Shown here: positions 14,102-23,717 of the stretch, one piece after another | How the letters are laid out: each line of letters opens with the position of its first letter | Position numbering within the stretch: position 1 is the first letter of the stretch | NCBI GenBank assembly: GCA_902776665.1 | Contig: CACYQZ010000019.1 | Location: 1 to 41,195, forward strand | Length of the DNA: 41,195 bases | From: an uncultured Prevotellaceae bacterium | GTDB taxonomy: Bacteria > Bacteroidota > Bacteroidia > Bacteroidales > Bacteroidaceae | Reading direction: 5' to 3' | Notes under the pieces: model-generated | Seen by the model: the letters and a program-made list of their open reading frames with translations, nothing else | Databases searched by the model: none | What the model was told of the DNA's origin: nothing | Made by a program: the position numbers and the translations under genes

Positions 14102-17100
14102 CTACAGATTTTCAATCAAATTGTCGCGAATACTTCCTATGATGGGATAGAAGAACACCGTGTCCTCGATGGGGTCGCTGCCGTTTTTGTCGTCGGCATT
14201 TTTGTTCACGAAATTCCATCCGTTGAGCAGATGGTGGTCGAGGTCTTTATTGACGAGTTCCTTGAAGCGCAGCAGCGACTTGTTATCGACGAGGAAGCGA
14301 TCGACCACGTGCATTTCGTCGCACAACTGGCAGAAGAAATCGTTGTATTCGCGCACGGCTGCCACGATTTGCTGGCGCACCTCAGCGGAGGCCATATCGT
14401 CGTAGGTCAGTTTCTGCGTCGCAATCATCGAATAGTTGTATTTCAGCGGTGTCGAGAAGTCGTCGAGCAACTTGTTGAGCCGCTCCACGCTGATGCAACC
14501 GCTGTCGTCGCGCACCTGCATCAACGCACCGCGACAGGTAATCTGCTTCGGCTCCTTGCGCTCCATCACAACCGTAAAACCGTCTTGGTCGTATTTCTCG
14601 CCATAGACGCGCTCGAAAACGGCCTGTGAAATCAGGTCGAGGTCGCGCTTCGTGCCGACGATGTCGAGCACTTTCGAGCCCGTGCCGCTAAACATCACCG
14701 AACGCGGTTTTTCGAGGCCGCGCTGCCGCATCATTTGCGCCACGTAGTAGATGAGCGTCACATAGAAATAGATGAAGATGATTTTGCGCTGTCCGTCCTC
14801 GTTGAGTCGTTGGTTGTAGCTGAAAACGTCATTTCCGCCGACCACTTTGTTGTTCTGCACCGAGAACAGGAAGGCGTTGATGTCCTCGCTCTTGCGCTTC
14901 GAGGTGATGTCGTCGAGAATGCCGTTGAGTTCGCCGTATTTCTCGTCGTCGCCGTCGAAAAGTCGCTTGAAATAATCGACATATTTCACGAGCATCGGGT
15001 TCGAATCGCCGTGGGGAACTTCCGAAAAACCGTCGCCGAAGAGCACGTTGGCAGCGAATCGGAACGACGTGAGAATCGTGGGTTGCTGGGCATTGCTCTC
15101 AAAGACGACCACGTCACTTGAACCACCGCCGATGTCGATGCTTGCCACGTTGGAAGCAGAGCCTCGGAACTGGCTCGACGACTTGTAGAAGTAGTACGGC
15201 GCAACCGATTCTGGCATCTGGATGAGGTTTTCCTCGTTGGCCGCGATGCCGAACACCTCGCGGAATGTCTTTTCCCACATTTCGCTCATTTTTCGGATGT
15301 TTCCGACCTTCATCGCAAGCGGATAGAACCACACGAGCCTTGTTTTCGTGATGTCGCCGTTTTCGAGCAACACCTTCGTACGCATCAGTTGGGCGAGTTC
15401 GGTCAGATAAGCCTTGACGCGCTTCGACGTCGCCATTTCTGTGGACCATTTCAGGTTGGGAACGACGCGGTTGCCATAGCCGATGCTCTCTTTTTCGTAG
15501 ATGAACGGCACGTTGGCGTCGGCCAGTGCGAGAATTGCATCGACGTGTTCGGCATCGAGTCGCTCAGCCTCGCTGATGACCGTGCGCTGCGGGAATCCGT
15601 AGTCTTCGCCGATGGTTTTCGGCAGGAATTCCTGCTTGAGAATCACGTCGTAGAGGATTTGTTCGCCGTTGTAGAGCGTCGCCAGAAGGCGTTGCGTAGC
15701 GGCCGAGTTGAGTTGCAGCGGTTCGGGCATTTCGCCGCCTTTCATACACTCCAGATGGGTGTTCGTCGTACCGAAATCGACGCTGAACGTAAAGGCGTCG
15801 TGGCCTGGGATGTGAGCCGGCCAACGCGGACAAACCATTCCCTCGGCGGCGCGATTGCCTCGCTCGTCGGTGAGGGTCACGGCGATGTAATCGAAGTCGT
15901 CGGCGAGTTTGTAATATTGCGAACCGACGCGCTTTTCCGACTTCAGACTGCGTTCGCGAAGCACCACAGCGTCGCCCGACAGTTGCTGCTGATAGCCGTT
16001 TTTGAAGAACGAGAGCGAGAGTCCGTAGTTTTGCAACATTCCGAGGGCTCGGTCGATGAGTTGGACGCTGTATTGGTTGGCCTGCGGCGTGCGAACGAAA
16101 GGAAAAACGCTCAGCGCGAAGGGCACGGTCAGGAAATGGCCGCGATTGTTGGCTTGGTCGTAGCGCAGGTCGTTGGTCTGCGCTGCCACGTAGTTGCGCT
16201 CGAGCGTGATGTATTTGCCTTGTTTCTGGATGGGAATGCGCAAAATAGCGCGCACGGTCTCGGTGGCACCGTTCTGCGTGTGGATGAGTTCAAATTTCGG
16301 CTTTCCAGCGATGGTTCCCCAGAGGTCGCTTGCGTTGAAATACTTGAAAAACAGCGGTTTCAAGGGCAATACGAAGTCGCAGTCGTCGGTGTCGCGAGAG
16401 CCAATCGTCAGGTTTCCGTCGAAGAAGCAGTCGCGGTCGAGCGTGTAGTCGAGTTTGATGAGCGTCGGCTGGAAGAAATCGTCGTCGGTGAGCCAAGGAT
16501 ATTCGTGGCTCGTGGCGGGCAGCACGCGCTTCTCAGGCGGCATCCGATAGTCGTCGGGCGTGATGACGGTGGCGTCGGTCCACGGCGAGGTGATGTACTT
16601 GAACGGGTCGGTTTGCGGTGCATTCAAGTGGTTTTGCAGCACGAGCGGCAGCGGTTCGCCGCAGTCGTCGCGTGAGGGAACAATCTTGAAATCGCTCTCT
16701 TGAATGGCTTTCTGCACATCCTCGGCACGTGCCTGATAGAAGGGAATGCCGAGCGCCTGAATGCCCTCGTCCATCTTCGCAAACGAGGTGTCGAGGAAGG
16801 TTTTGGCTCGCTCGATGCTTTCGTAGTCGTAGGCGGCGGGATTGCCGATTTCTTTCAGAATCTCGTTCTGCAAGGCGGCAGGCAGCAACGGCAGCGACGT
16901 GATGAGGTAGCTATTGACCTCGCCACAGAACTTTTTCAGGTCGGGATAGGCCGTGAAAAGGGCGTAGATATACTTCACGAACTTCTGGTCGCGCCGGTGC
17001 AGCGGTCGCCAGAGGTCGAAGAGGTTCACGTTTTGCTCGACGGGAATCGGGAAACGGCTTTCGACAGCGTTGGGCGTCGCCATAAACAGCGTCACGGGCG

Positions 17101-17575
17101 AGGTCGAACCGACCACTTGATTGCCATAGACGAGGAAATAGAGCCGATCCATTTTGTCGAAATTGAAGGCTTCCTTGTCTTGTTCGAGGAACATCTCGAT
17201 GGTTTCGCCCAGCAGTTTGTGCTGCGGCGAGTTTTTCAGCATTTCGAGTTGCGTGTCGCGGTTCCACTCGACGATGCGCAGCACATTGCGCAGTTCCGAG
17301 TAGTTGAAAAACAGTTGTGCCACGTCGAAGGCGTTGGAAACGAGTTTCTCGTCCATCGCCTCGCCTTGCAGGTTGGGCCGCATCGACAATCGTTTAAACG
17401 CGTTTTTCACGAGGTCCATCTGCGCGAAAGGCGACGGAATGGCCGTACGCGGTTGCTGCGACAATCCGCCGTTGGGGTCATCGATCATATCGATTTCATC
17501 GGCGTTGTACTGGTTGGTCAGGGGAATCCATCCCTCACCCGTCGTTTTGTTGTTATAGGAAAGTATCTTGCTCAT
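14102..17575 (-). CDS. SrfB-family actin/Hsp70-fold ATPase
   Basis: A 1157-residue protein of the virulence factor SrfB family. The N-terminal 590 residues have no motif I recognise. An actin/Hsp70-type nucleotide-binding fold starts at about 597: phosphate-1 loop FSVDFGTTNTH (596-606), phosphate-2 loop SIDIGGGSSDV (812-822) and adenosine motif VMFSGTGSK (960-968). The three motifs are in the right order, so ATP binding is likely. No signal peptide or membrane helix is visible, so it should be cytoplasmic. SrfB was named from a Salmonella SsrB-regulated operon and its function is unclear. Here it is 55 bases downstream of a tubulin-like gene and in the same orientation as genes for a membrane protein and a VWA-like lipoprotein. 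Confidence 0.9.
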   Translation of the reverse strand: MSKILSYNNKTTGEGWIPLTNQYNADEIDMIDDPNGGLSQQPRTAIPSPFAQMDLVKNAFKRLSMRPNLQGEAMDEKLVSNAFDVAQLFFNYSELRNVLRIVEWNRDTQLEMLKNSPQHKLLGETIEMFLEQDKEAFNFDKMDRLYFLVYGNQVVGSTSPVTLFMATPNAVESRFPIPVEQNVNLFDLWRPLHRRDQKFVKYIYALFTAYPDLKKFCGEVNSYLITSLPLLPAALQNEILKEIGNPAAYDYESIERAKTFLDTSFAKMDEGIQALGIPFYQARAEDVQKAIQESDFKIVPSRDDCGEPLPLVLQNHLNAPQTDPFKYITSPWTDATVITPDDYRMPPEKRVLPATSHEYPWLTDDDFFQPTLIKLDYTLDRDCFFDGNLTIGSRDTDDCDFVLPLKPLFFKYFNASDLWGTIAGKPKFELIHTQNGATETVRAILRIPIQKQGKYITLERNYVAAQTNDLRYDQANNRGHFLTVPFALSVFPFVRTPQANQYSVQLIDRALGMLQNYGLSLSFFKNGYQQQLSGDAVVLRERSLKSEKRVGSQYYKLADDFDYIAVTLTDERGNRAAEGMVCPRWPAHIPGHDAFTFSVDFGTTNTHLECMKGGEMPEPLQLNSAATQRLLATLYNGEQILYDVILKQEFLPKTIGEDYGFPQRTVISEAERLDAEHVDAILALADANVPFIYEKESIGYGNRVVPNLKWSTEMATSKRVKAYLTELAQLMRTKVLLENGDITKTRLVWFYPLAMKVGNIRKMSEMWEKTFREVFGIAANEENLIQMPESVAPYYFYKSSSQFRGSASNVASIDIGGGSSDVVVFESNAQQPTILTSFRFAANVLFGDGFSEVPHGDSNPMLVKYVDYFKRLFDGDDEKYGELNGILDDITSKRKSEDINAFLFSVQNNKVVGGNDVFSYNQRLNEDGQRKIIFIYFYVTLIYYVAQMMRQRGLEKPRSVMFSGTGSKVLDIVGTKRDLDLISQAVFERVYGEKYDQDGFTVVMERKEPKQITCRGALMQVRDDSGCISVERLNKLLDDFSTPLKYNYSMIATQKLTYDDMASAEVRQQIVAAVREYNDFFCQLCDEMHVVDRFLVDNKSLLRFKELVNKDLDHHLLNGWNFVNKNADDKNGSDPIEDTVFFYPIIGSIRDNLIENL

Positions 17576-17576
17576 C

Positions 17577-17630
17577 CGTTCAATGTTTCAATGGTCAATG
17601 TTCAATGCTCAATATTCAATATTCAATGTT
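17577..17630. repeat. Short TTCAAT-type repeats between srfB-like and tubulin-like genes
   Basis: The whole spacer is made of imperfect 7-8 base units such as TTCAATG, TTCAATA and GTCAATG. No promoter is evident inside it, so read-through from the tubulin-like gene is likely. Confidence 0.7.
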
Positions 17631-19175
17631 TCAAACTACACCGACAAATTTCTCGTCGAGCAGCCCGTCGAGCGTTTCGTCGAGCAGGTCGAGCAGTTTC
17701 AAGGCCGTGCGGTCGGTGCCGTATTTCTGGGTTTTCATCGCCTGTTGCGAGGCTTTGTTCAGCGCGGCGAGCACGGTTTTGTAGTCGATGGTCGATTTCA
17801 GGAAACCGCTCTTCGGTGCGATGTCGGTCAGCGCGTCGCTCAGTTTGTCAGTCGTGATGTTGAAGGGAACGAAACTGCGCTGGTTTTGCCTCAGTTCGCG
17901 CAACCACTGCCGATACGAGACGTAGAAATCGGCTGTCAGCGTGTTGTAGAACGAGGTCGAGAGAAACGCGTTCGAAATTTCGGGCTTGTCCTGCGTGTAG
18001 CCGCGTCCGATGTCCTGTTTCAACTGATGGGTGATGTACATATAGGCCAGATGGAACTTCGCCAACTGCCGATTGACGAGCGCTCGCGTCTGCACGCCGA
18101 AGTCCTTCAGCGAAAGCGTCTGCTTGTCGTTGGCGAGGCCAAATTCCTTGTAAATCGGGTTCTGGGCATTGCCATCGACGGTCTGCAACTGGTCGTCGGG
18201 AATCGACAGGAAGTCGAGAATCGACAACGCGCCGACATATTCCACGAGGTGGGCGTCGTTGCGCTGTCCGTTGCCGCCCGGGTCGTTGAAATAGGGGTTC
18301 GACGGCACTTGGTCGCCGAGGTAGTAGCAGGCATTGATTTTCGACAGCGGCAAATCGACACCGTTCTGGCGCAGACCCGTCAGGTTGTCGTGGTAATAGA
18401 ACAATGCCGACTTGGTTTTCGAAATGAAATCGCCACGCGAAATTGGGCTGTTGTCGTCTTGCTGCACGTTGAAATAGGGCAAAACGGTCAGCGCACCGAT
18501 TCGCGCGTCGCGCAGGTCGCCTCGGTTGTTGATTTGGGCGTTGTTGGCGGCGTTTCTGATGTTTTTCACGATGATCGGATAGCCCGCAGCACCCGTTCCG
18601 CCGAAGATGCTCGACACGACAAACACGCGGTCGGTCTTCTGGAACACGTTCGAGAACTGGCGGAACTCCTCCGAGTCCTTGAACTGGTTGAGGGCGACGC
18701 TTCCGATGTTCGGCGAACCGACGAAACCGATGTCCATTTTCGTCTGCAACTGATAGTCGCTGAACATCATCGAGCACAATGCCTGATTGCCCGTGTCGAG
18801 GGTCGAATAGTTGATGAAATCCTGGAATTTCTTCGACTCGATGGCGCCCATATTGAACAGGAACGTATCGCTCAACTGCGAACCGTTGGGCAGAATGTCG
18901 GCCAGACTCGAAATTTTCACCGAGAAAAAGCCTTTTTTCACATCGACCTGCTCGCCGTAGAGCGTGCGCCGAATTTGTTTATACCAGCGCATCAGGTTGT
19001 CGGTGCGCTTCAGGTCTTCGTTGGCCTTGTGGGGGTCAACGACAATGGGAACAATCTCAAGCGGCATCGGCTGCCCCTGTTCATCGACGGGATGAACACC
19101 TGCGGCCAACTGCATCATCAGCGGTCGCATCACTCGCGACCCTGTGCCGCCTACAAGGAAAAGAAAAAGTCTCAT
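17631..19175 (-). CDS. Tubulin/FtsZ-like protein (Tubulin_2 family)
   Basis: A 514-residue protein. The N-terminus is a Rossmann-type strand and loop, LFLFLVGGTGSRVMRP, with GGTGS at 9-13. The tubulin signature loop appears as SSIFGGTGAAGYP at about 189-200 (consensus GGGTGSG in FtsZ), the GTP-phosphate-binding loop. This layout fits the bacterial Tubulin_2 (PF13809) / FtsZ-like group, which comparative genomics has linked to membrane remodelling. No membrane helix. The C-terminal 120 residues are helical. It lies 3 bases after the membrane-protein gene stops and 55 bases before the SrfB-like gene. GTP-dependent polymerisation is inferred, not shown. Confidence 0.88.
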   Translation of the reverse strand: MRLFLFLVGGTGSRVMRPLMMQLAAGVHPVDEQGQPMPLEIVPIVVDPHKANEDLKRTDNLMRWYKQIRRTLYGEQVDVKKGFFSVKISSLADILPNGSQLSDTFLFNMGAIESKKFQDFINYSTLDTGNQALCSMMFSDYQLQTKMDIGFVGSPNIGSVALNQFKDSEEFRQFSNVFQKTDRVFVVSSIFGGTGAAGYPIIVKNIRNAANNAQINNRGDLRDARIGALTVLPYFNVQQDDNSPISRGDFISKTKSALFYYHDNLTGLRQNGVDLPLSKINACYYLGDQVPSNPYFNDPGGNGQRNDAHLVEYVGALSILDFLSIPDDQLQTVDGNAQNPIYKEFGLANDKQTLSLKDFGVQTRALVNRQLAKFHLAYMYITHQLKQDIGRGYTQDKPEISNAFLSTSFYNTLTADFYVSYRQWLRELRQNQRSFVPFNITTDKLSDALTDIAPKSGFLKSTIDYKTVLAALNKASQQAMKTQKYGTDRTALKLLDLLDETLDGLLDEKFVGVV

Positions 19176-19178
19176 TTT

Positions 19179-19622
19179 TTATTCTGGAATAGGAGTATGA
19201 CGACAATTTGACGACCACCACCGCATCGCAAACGACGCGACGATGAACAGCACGGCCTCGACTGCGAGAACGACCACGCAGAAACTGAACAACTGCGCCG
19301 AGAAGTTGTAGCCCTCGGCCGAGAAAGCGTTGTTGCAAATCACGAAACTCGTCACGGGCGCTGCCACGCACGCCACACCGAGCACAGCCAGCCAGTGCCA
19401 CCAGCGCGAAAAACGCACCGAATTGATGACGTAGTAGAACACGGCGGCCAGTCCCCACGCGAAAATCACCGTCACGATGGCGACGACGAAGTAGAGGTTC
19501 TGGTTGTACATCTCGTCGGAGAACTGACGCTCGTAGTAGAGTGCCTCGAAAATAAGTGTGTTCAACACGATGAACAGCAGCGTAATCACTGCGCCTGTAA
19601 TCAGTAAGATTGAATTTTTCAT
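19179..19622 (-). CDS. Four-helix membrane protein of the SrfB/tubulin operon
   Basis: A 147-residue protein. I chose the ATG at 19622 (MKNSILLITG), seven bases after the VWA gene stops; an earlier ATG at 19658 would overlap that gene by 29 bases and add a hydrophilic tail before the first helix. Four membrane helices are visible: ILLITGAVITLLFIVLNTLI, FVVAIVTVIFAWGLAAVFYY, WLAVLGVACVAAPVTSFVIC and FCVVVLAVEAVLFIVASFAM. No known domain was recognised. Position and topology suggest an inner-membrane anchor for the cytoplasmic filament-type proteins next to it. Confidence 0.82.
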   Translation of the reverse strand: MKNSILLITGAVITLLFIVLNTLIFEALYYERQFSDEMYNQNLYFVVAIVTVIFAWGLAAVFYYVINSVRFSRWWHWLAVLGVACVAAPVTSFVICNNAFSAEGYNFSAQLFSFCVVVLAVEAVLFIVASFAMRWWSSNCRHTPIPE

Positions 19623-19629
19623 GCTATTT

Positions 19630-21120
19630 TTATCGATTGAGTTCCATTTTGAGTTCAAAATAATACGGCTCGCCCTTCGAATGTTTGCGATAGCCGTCGT
19701 AGATGCCTTGCAGCAGGTATTTCAGGCCGAAAGTGGTCTGCGAGAAGCCCGCGCCACCCACGTTGGTGTCGTCGTCGCTCGACGAAGCCTCGACCCACTG
19801 TGGCAGGCGGTTCATCAACTTGATGCCGACCGTCTGGCGATGCTTGATGCCCTGACTTTCGAGGATGAAGAGGTGGGTGGCCTTGCCCAGTCGCTTGCGC
19901 TCGGCTGGCGACACTTCCTTCTGGCTGACGGGGCGGATTTCCTTGATGACGAGCGCATCGTCGGCCTCGACGCGGTAGTTGTCGATGTCGAGCAGATACT
20001 GTTCGTCGATGAGCATTCCACTCAAATCGACGGCCAAGGCCAAGCGCAAATCGCCGCTATTTCGATCGACTTCGACGTTCTCGATGTCGCGAATCTGGTC
20101 GCCCTGACCGTGAACGGGACGGAAGCGACCGCGAATCTGGTCGTTGTCCAAAAGCAGCGAATAATAGGGCTTATAAACGTCGTCGGTCTCGAAAAGATAC
20201 ATATCCTCGTAGCCACGCAGTTCGCTGAATCGGCTGAAGGGCGCATAGCCCTCGTCGCGGGTCAGTCGGGCGATGTTTTGGTTCGAACCCACCACGACGA
20301 TGTAGTACGGACGGCGACCCGTGTATTGCACGCCACCAGCGGCGTTATACGGATAGTAGGCACCGTTGTACGAACCCTGCATCTTCACCACGAGCAGACC
20401 CTTTTCTTTTACCTGCGACTTGAAAACGGCGTTCGTCATTCCCTGCGCCTCGGCAAAAACTTTCTGCGGATTCACACCCACCATCTGCTTCGTCGAATAA
20501 ATCATATCGGTGACGAGAATCGAGATGTCGTCGTCGCCCGTTTTGTCGAGCAATTGCTGGAAAATGGCGGCGAAATCGGTCGAAGAGGCGTCGCCGATGC
20601 CTTTCGTGGCCTCGAAAATGTCGGAATCGGTCAGGAATTGCGAAAAACCTTTCGGATATTCGTTGATTTCAGAGTTCACGATGTAGATTTTGCTGTCGTC
20701 GTTGGTGCCGGGCAGACGGTTCAGCATCTGCACGATGGCCGCCTTGAACGAGCCGTCGCCACCGACAGCATCGTAGGGCACCATCGAACCCGAACGCTCC
20801 AAGTAGAAATTCACGCCGAGCGTCTTCCGACCTGCCTGAATGTCGATTTTTCTCGGCGGACGACGATTATCGAAGAAGTCGTTGATATACTCCTTCACCT
20901 CATCGACATCGAGTTGTCCGTCATCGTAGAAATCCTTGAAATGAGCCTTCTGCCCGTCGAGAAATTCGACGATTTGCTCCCATTCCGTTGCGTCGATGAC
21001 CTCATCTTTGTCGGCCACGTCGAGCAACAGGCGGTTGAACTCCTTTTTCTGGCCTCCGCCACAAGCCATCAGTAGCAGCATCGCCACCGAAAGCCATCCG
21101 ATTTTGCTTGATTTTATCAT
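19630..21120 (-). CDS. VWA-like lipoprotein
   Basis: A 496-residue lipoprotein: signal with lipobox LLMAC (Cys20), then GGGQKKE. Residues about 98-250 form a von Willebrand A-like fold. The metal-ion site reads YLERSGSM (106-113), with Glu for the usual first Asp, then a threonine in ASSTDFAA near 180 and an aspartate in ILVTDM at 201-206. Metal-dependent ligand binding is therefore plausible. The N-terminal 40-85 region contains an EF-hand-like acidic stretch (FYDDGQLDVDEVKEYIND). The C-terminal half (from about 270) is of unknown fold. It is first in the operon with its own -7 box and should sit at the periplasmic face, where it could sense or bind a partner. Confidence 0.85.
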   Translation of the reverse strand: MIKSSKIGWLSVAMLLLMACGGGQKKEFNRLLLDVADKDEVIDATEWEQIVEFLDGQKAHFKDFYDDGQLDVDEVKEYINDFFDNRRPPRKIDIQAGRKTLGVNFYLERSGSMVPYDAVGGDGSFKAAIVQMLNRLPGTNDDSKIYIVNSEINEYPKGFSQFLTDSDIFEATKGIGDASSTDFAAIFQQLLDKTGDDDISILVTDMIYSTKQMVGVNPQKVFAEAQGMTNAVFKSQVKEKGLLVVKMQGSYNGAYYPYNAAGGVQYTGRRPYYIVVVGSNQNIARLTRDEGYAPFSRFSELRGYEDMYLFETDDVYKPYYSLLLDNDQIRGRFRPVHGQGDQIRDIENVEVDRNSGDLRLALAVDLSGMLIDEQYLLDIDNYRVEADDALVIKEIRPVSQKEVSPAERKRLGKATHLFILESQGIKHRQTVGIKLMNRLPQWVEASSSDDDTNVGGAGFSQTTFGLKYLLQGIYDGYRKHSKGEPYYFELKMELNR

Positions 21121-21196
21121 TGTTTTCGCTTGTTTTAATTCGCTTTTTTACATCAAAATTCGCTCGCGCATACGCACATACGCAAGTTTGAACGTG

Positions 21197-21204
21197 CAAA
21201 ATTA
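21197..21204 (-). promoter_or_regulatory. -7 box of the SrfB/tubulin operon (TAATTTTG)
   Basis: The minus strand reads TAATTTTGCACG. The predicted start lies about 70 bases before the VWA lipoprotein gene. I found no other good promoter between 14102 and 21120. Confidence 0.6.
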
Positions 21205-21280
21205 CGAAAAAAACTCCGAAAAAATGCCTTTCAGACAACATTTTCAGAGTTTTTAAGAGAAAATAATGATTTACGTCCTG

Positions 21281-23605
21281 TCAAAAGTGCATTCTGAGGT
21301 CGATTCCAGCATGGAACGGCGTGGCTCGCTGAGCGAAATAGCGCGTGCCTCCGGCGGCTGAACTTTGGATGGCGAAGGTGTTGAATTTCGTGTCGGTGAT
21401 GTTGCGCGCCCAAAGCGACACGACAACGGGGCCAAAGTCGTAGTCGGCGTGGGCTCCGAGCGTGGCGTAGAACTTCTGCGAGAAGGTGTTGGCCTCGTCC
21501 CACCACGTTTTTCCCTGTCCGGCAAGGTTCGCGCCGACGGTGAAATTGCCGAAATGGTAGTCGGCCATCGCGCTCATCGTGTGACGGGGAATGAAGGGCA
21601 CGAAATTGTCCTTATAATTGTCGTATTCGTCGAATTTCGCGTTCGTGAAGGCGTAGGTGGCACCCCAGTCGAGCGCGTTTTCAAATGCCTTACCGCGCAG
21701 CGTGATTTCCGCTCCGCAAGAGTGGCTTTTTCCCGCATTCACCATCATTCTACCGTAGTTGCTGTTGGGTTCCATAATGGACAACTGCTGATTGCGCACT
21801 TGCATGAAGAATAGGGCGATGTCGGCGTGGATTTTTCCGTCGAAGAGGTTGAGATGGGTGCCGACTTCGTAGTTCCACGACTCTTCGGGCTTGTAGGAAA
21901 TCGTTTGTTCGATGGCGGCGTAGTCTTCGGCGGTGTGTTCGACTTCCATCGTTTCGTTTTGCAACTGACTGATACTCTTTCCGTTAGCCATCAAGTCCGA
22001 TTGCAGAATATCGCTGAACATTTGGATGTTGTAACCACCCGAACGATAGCCTTTCGACACAGTGGCATAGACGTTGCCCAAACCGCCGTCGAGGTGGTAG
22101 GTCAGTCCGAATTTCGGCAGGAATTGCGTGAAATTCTTGTCGTGGTTCTGCACCAATCGCGAGCGCAATCCATTGGTGTATTCCATCGAGCGTGGTCCCA
22201 TCTGTGCGGCGTAGTGCAACATCATCAGGGCTTCGGTGTCGTAGTCGATTTTCACCTTGTCGTAGTTCAGTCGGAAGCCGAGCGTCGCCACGAAACGGTC
22301 TGTCAGCCAGAGGTTTGACTCGTGGAAAATGCCCAGATTCAACTGCGGCGTGTGGAAAGTTTCTGCCACTGCGAGCGTCGGAATTTCCCAGATTTTGAAC
22401 ATCGACTGCACCTGCGGCGGCATATAATTCAAAATGATATTCGCCAAATTGTCGCGCATCGGCTGACCGAAACTGACGGGCGCGTCGGTGCGCAGCCACT
22501 GATACGAGGCGAAAAGGCCGCTCGCGTGCTGCCAACGGCTGTTTTCGCGGCTACGAAGCACCAATTCCTGCGTCACGGCGTTCATTTTCTGCCGCTGTTC
22601 GAGTTGCAGGAAGTCGGGTGTCATATAGTCTTGGTCCATCAGCATTTTGTCTTGCAGAAATTGGTAACTCGTGGTCGATGTGAAGAGCAATCTCGGCAGT
22701 TCGTAGCTGATGTTCAAACCTGTGTTGAGCATATTGCGCTTGTAGCTGTTCATAATGGTGGTCGCGGGGTCTTGGACGGTTTCGTCGGAAGGAAGAAAAG
22801 TCGAGCTGTAGGGTTCGGGAAGATAGTCGAACGGATGAAATTCCCCGTACCCGAAACCATTCTGATTGACGTATTGATAATCGGCTGTCCAGTCGAATTT
22901 CAGGCGCGTCGAGGGCTGATAAATCAGTCGAACCTTGCCGCCTGCCTCGTTCGACTTGTCGTTTTTCTCGTCGAACTGCGTGTTGTTGATAAAACCCTTT
23001 AAACCGCTGTAAAATGCGGCAACTGTAAACGCCAATTTCTCGCTCGGACGATGGTGATGCGCCACCTCGACATTCGAGTAAAGCCCCGTTCCGATGCCCA
23101 ATTGCACGTCGGTTCCCTGATAGTTCATCGGGTTTTTCGAGTAGATGCGCACCAGTCCGCCCTCGGTGTTCTGACCATAGAGCGTGCCCTGCGGACCGCG
23201 CAAAATATCGACGCGGTCGAGCATATAAAAGTGGTTGTTGAACGCCGCCTTCGACATCAGCGGAATGTTGTCGTAATAGACACCTACAGCGGGATTGTTG
23301 ATGCGCGAACCGATGCCTCGCACATACATCGACGAGGTCAGTCGCGAACCATATTGCGGCATTACAAACGACGGAACGAACTGCGACAACTGGCTCAAAT
23401 CGCGCACGTTCAACTGCTGAATCTGCTCACTGCCGAACACGCTGCTGCTCAACGGTTGAAGGCGCAGTCGAACCTGCTCTTTCGGTTGCGAAACCACGAC
23501 TACTTCGTCCAAGTCGAGCACACGCGACGTGTCGTTTTGTTCAATTTCGGCCATCGCAGGCACGAAAATGGCCTGAATCAGGCCCAAAAAGATAATTTTT
23601 TTCAT
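21281..23605 (-). CDS. TonB-dependent outer-membrane receptor
   Basis: A 774-residue receptor. A signal peptide (to about AMA, residue 19) is followed by a TonB-box-like LDEVVVV at about 32-38 and a plug domain (about 45-165: QLNVRDLSQLSQFVPSF, YVRGIGSR, GVYYDNIP, VDILRGPQGTLYGQNTEGG). The rest is a 22-strand-type barrel ending in an aromatic C-terminus (GIDLRMHF). It lacks the N-terminal carboxypeptidase-like domain of SusC and no SusD partner is adjacent, so it resembles siderophore/cofactor receptors more than glycan importers. The substrate cannot be read. The next gene upstream is a membrane lipoprotein 112 bases away. A -7 box precedes it. Confidence 0.93.
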   Translation of the reverse strand: MKKIIFLGLIQAIFVPAMAEIEQNDTSRVLDLDEVVVVSQPKEQVRLRLQPLSSSVFGSEQIQQLNVRDLSQLSQFVPSFVMPQYGSRLTSSMYVRGIGSRINNPAVGVYYDNIPLMSKAAFNNHFYMLDRVDILRGPQGTLYGQNTEGGLVRIYSKNPMNYQGTDVQLGIGTGLYSNVEVAHHHRPSEKLAFTVAAFYSGLKGFINNTQFDEKNDKSNEAGGKVRLIYQPSTRLKFDWTADYQYVNQNGFGYGEFHPFDYLPEPYSSTFLPSDETVQDPATTIMNSYKRNMLNTGLNISYELPRLLFTSTTSYQFLQDKMLMDQDYMTPDFLQLEQRQKMNAVTQELVLRSRENSRWQHASGLFASYQWLRTDAPVSFGQPMRDNLANIILNYMPPQVQSMFKIWEIPTLAVAETFHTPQLNLGIFHESNLWLTDRFVATLGFRLNYDKVKIDYDTEALMMLHYAAQMGPRSMEYTNGLRSRLVQNHDKNFTQFLPKFGLTYHLDGGLGNVYATVSKGYRSGGYNIQMFSDILQSDLMANGKSISQLQNETMEVEHTAEDYAAIEQTISYKPEESWNYEVGTHLNLFDGKIHADIALFFMQVRNQQLSIMEPNSNYGRMMVNAGKSHSCGAEITLRGKAFENALDWGATYAFTNAKFDEYDNYKDNFVPFIPRHTMSAMADYHFGNFTVGANLAGQGKTWWDEANTFSQKFYATLGAHADYDFGPVVVSLWARNITDTKFNTFAIQSSAAGGTRYFAQRATPFHAGIDLRMHF

Positions 23606-23679
23606 TTTTTCAATCCTTCATTTTTTCATTTTTCCTCGTTCCTCGCTCCTCGAAACTCGAAGCTGAAACGATTCGGCTG

Positions 23680-23687
23680 CAAAGGTA
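23680..23687 (-). promoter_or_regulatory. -7 box of the TonB-dependent receptor (TACCTTTG)
   Basis: The minus strand reads TACCTTTGCAGCC, giving a leader of about 70 bases before the ATG at 23605. The leader contains TCCTCG-type short repeats. Confidence 0.65.
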
Positions 23688-23717
23688 CTCATTCCGCCCA
23701 TCATACGAAATCCTCAT

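Noticed and set aside
15389-16675. Long open frame on the plus strand opposite the SrfB-like gene
   Set aside because: It is antisense to a gene with clear motifs. Its translation is Val/Glu/Arg-rich, has no family motif and follows the codon pattern of the real gene. The frames at 17568-19211 and 19558-21075 are rejected for the same reason.
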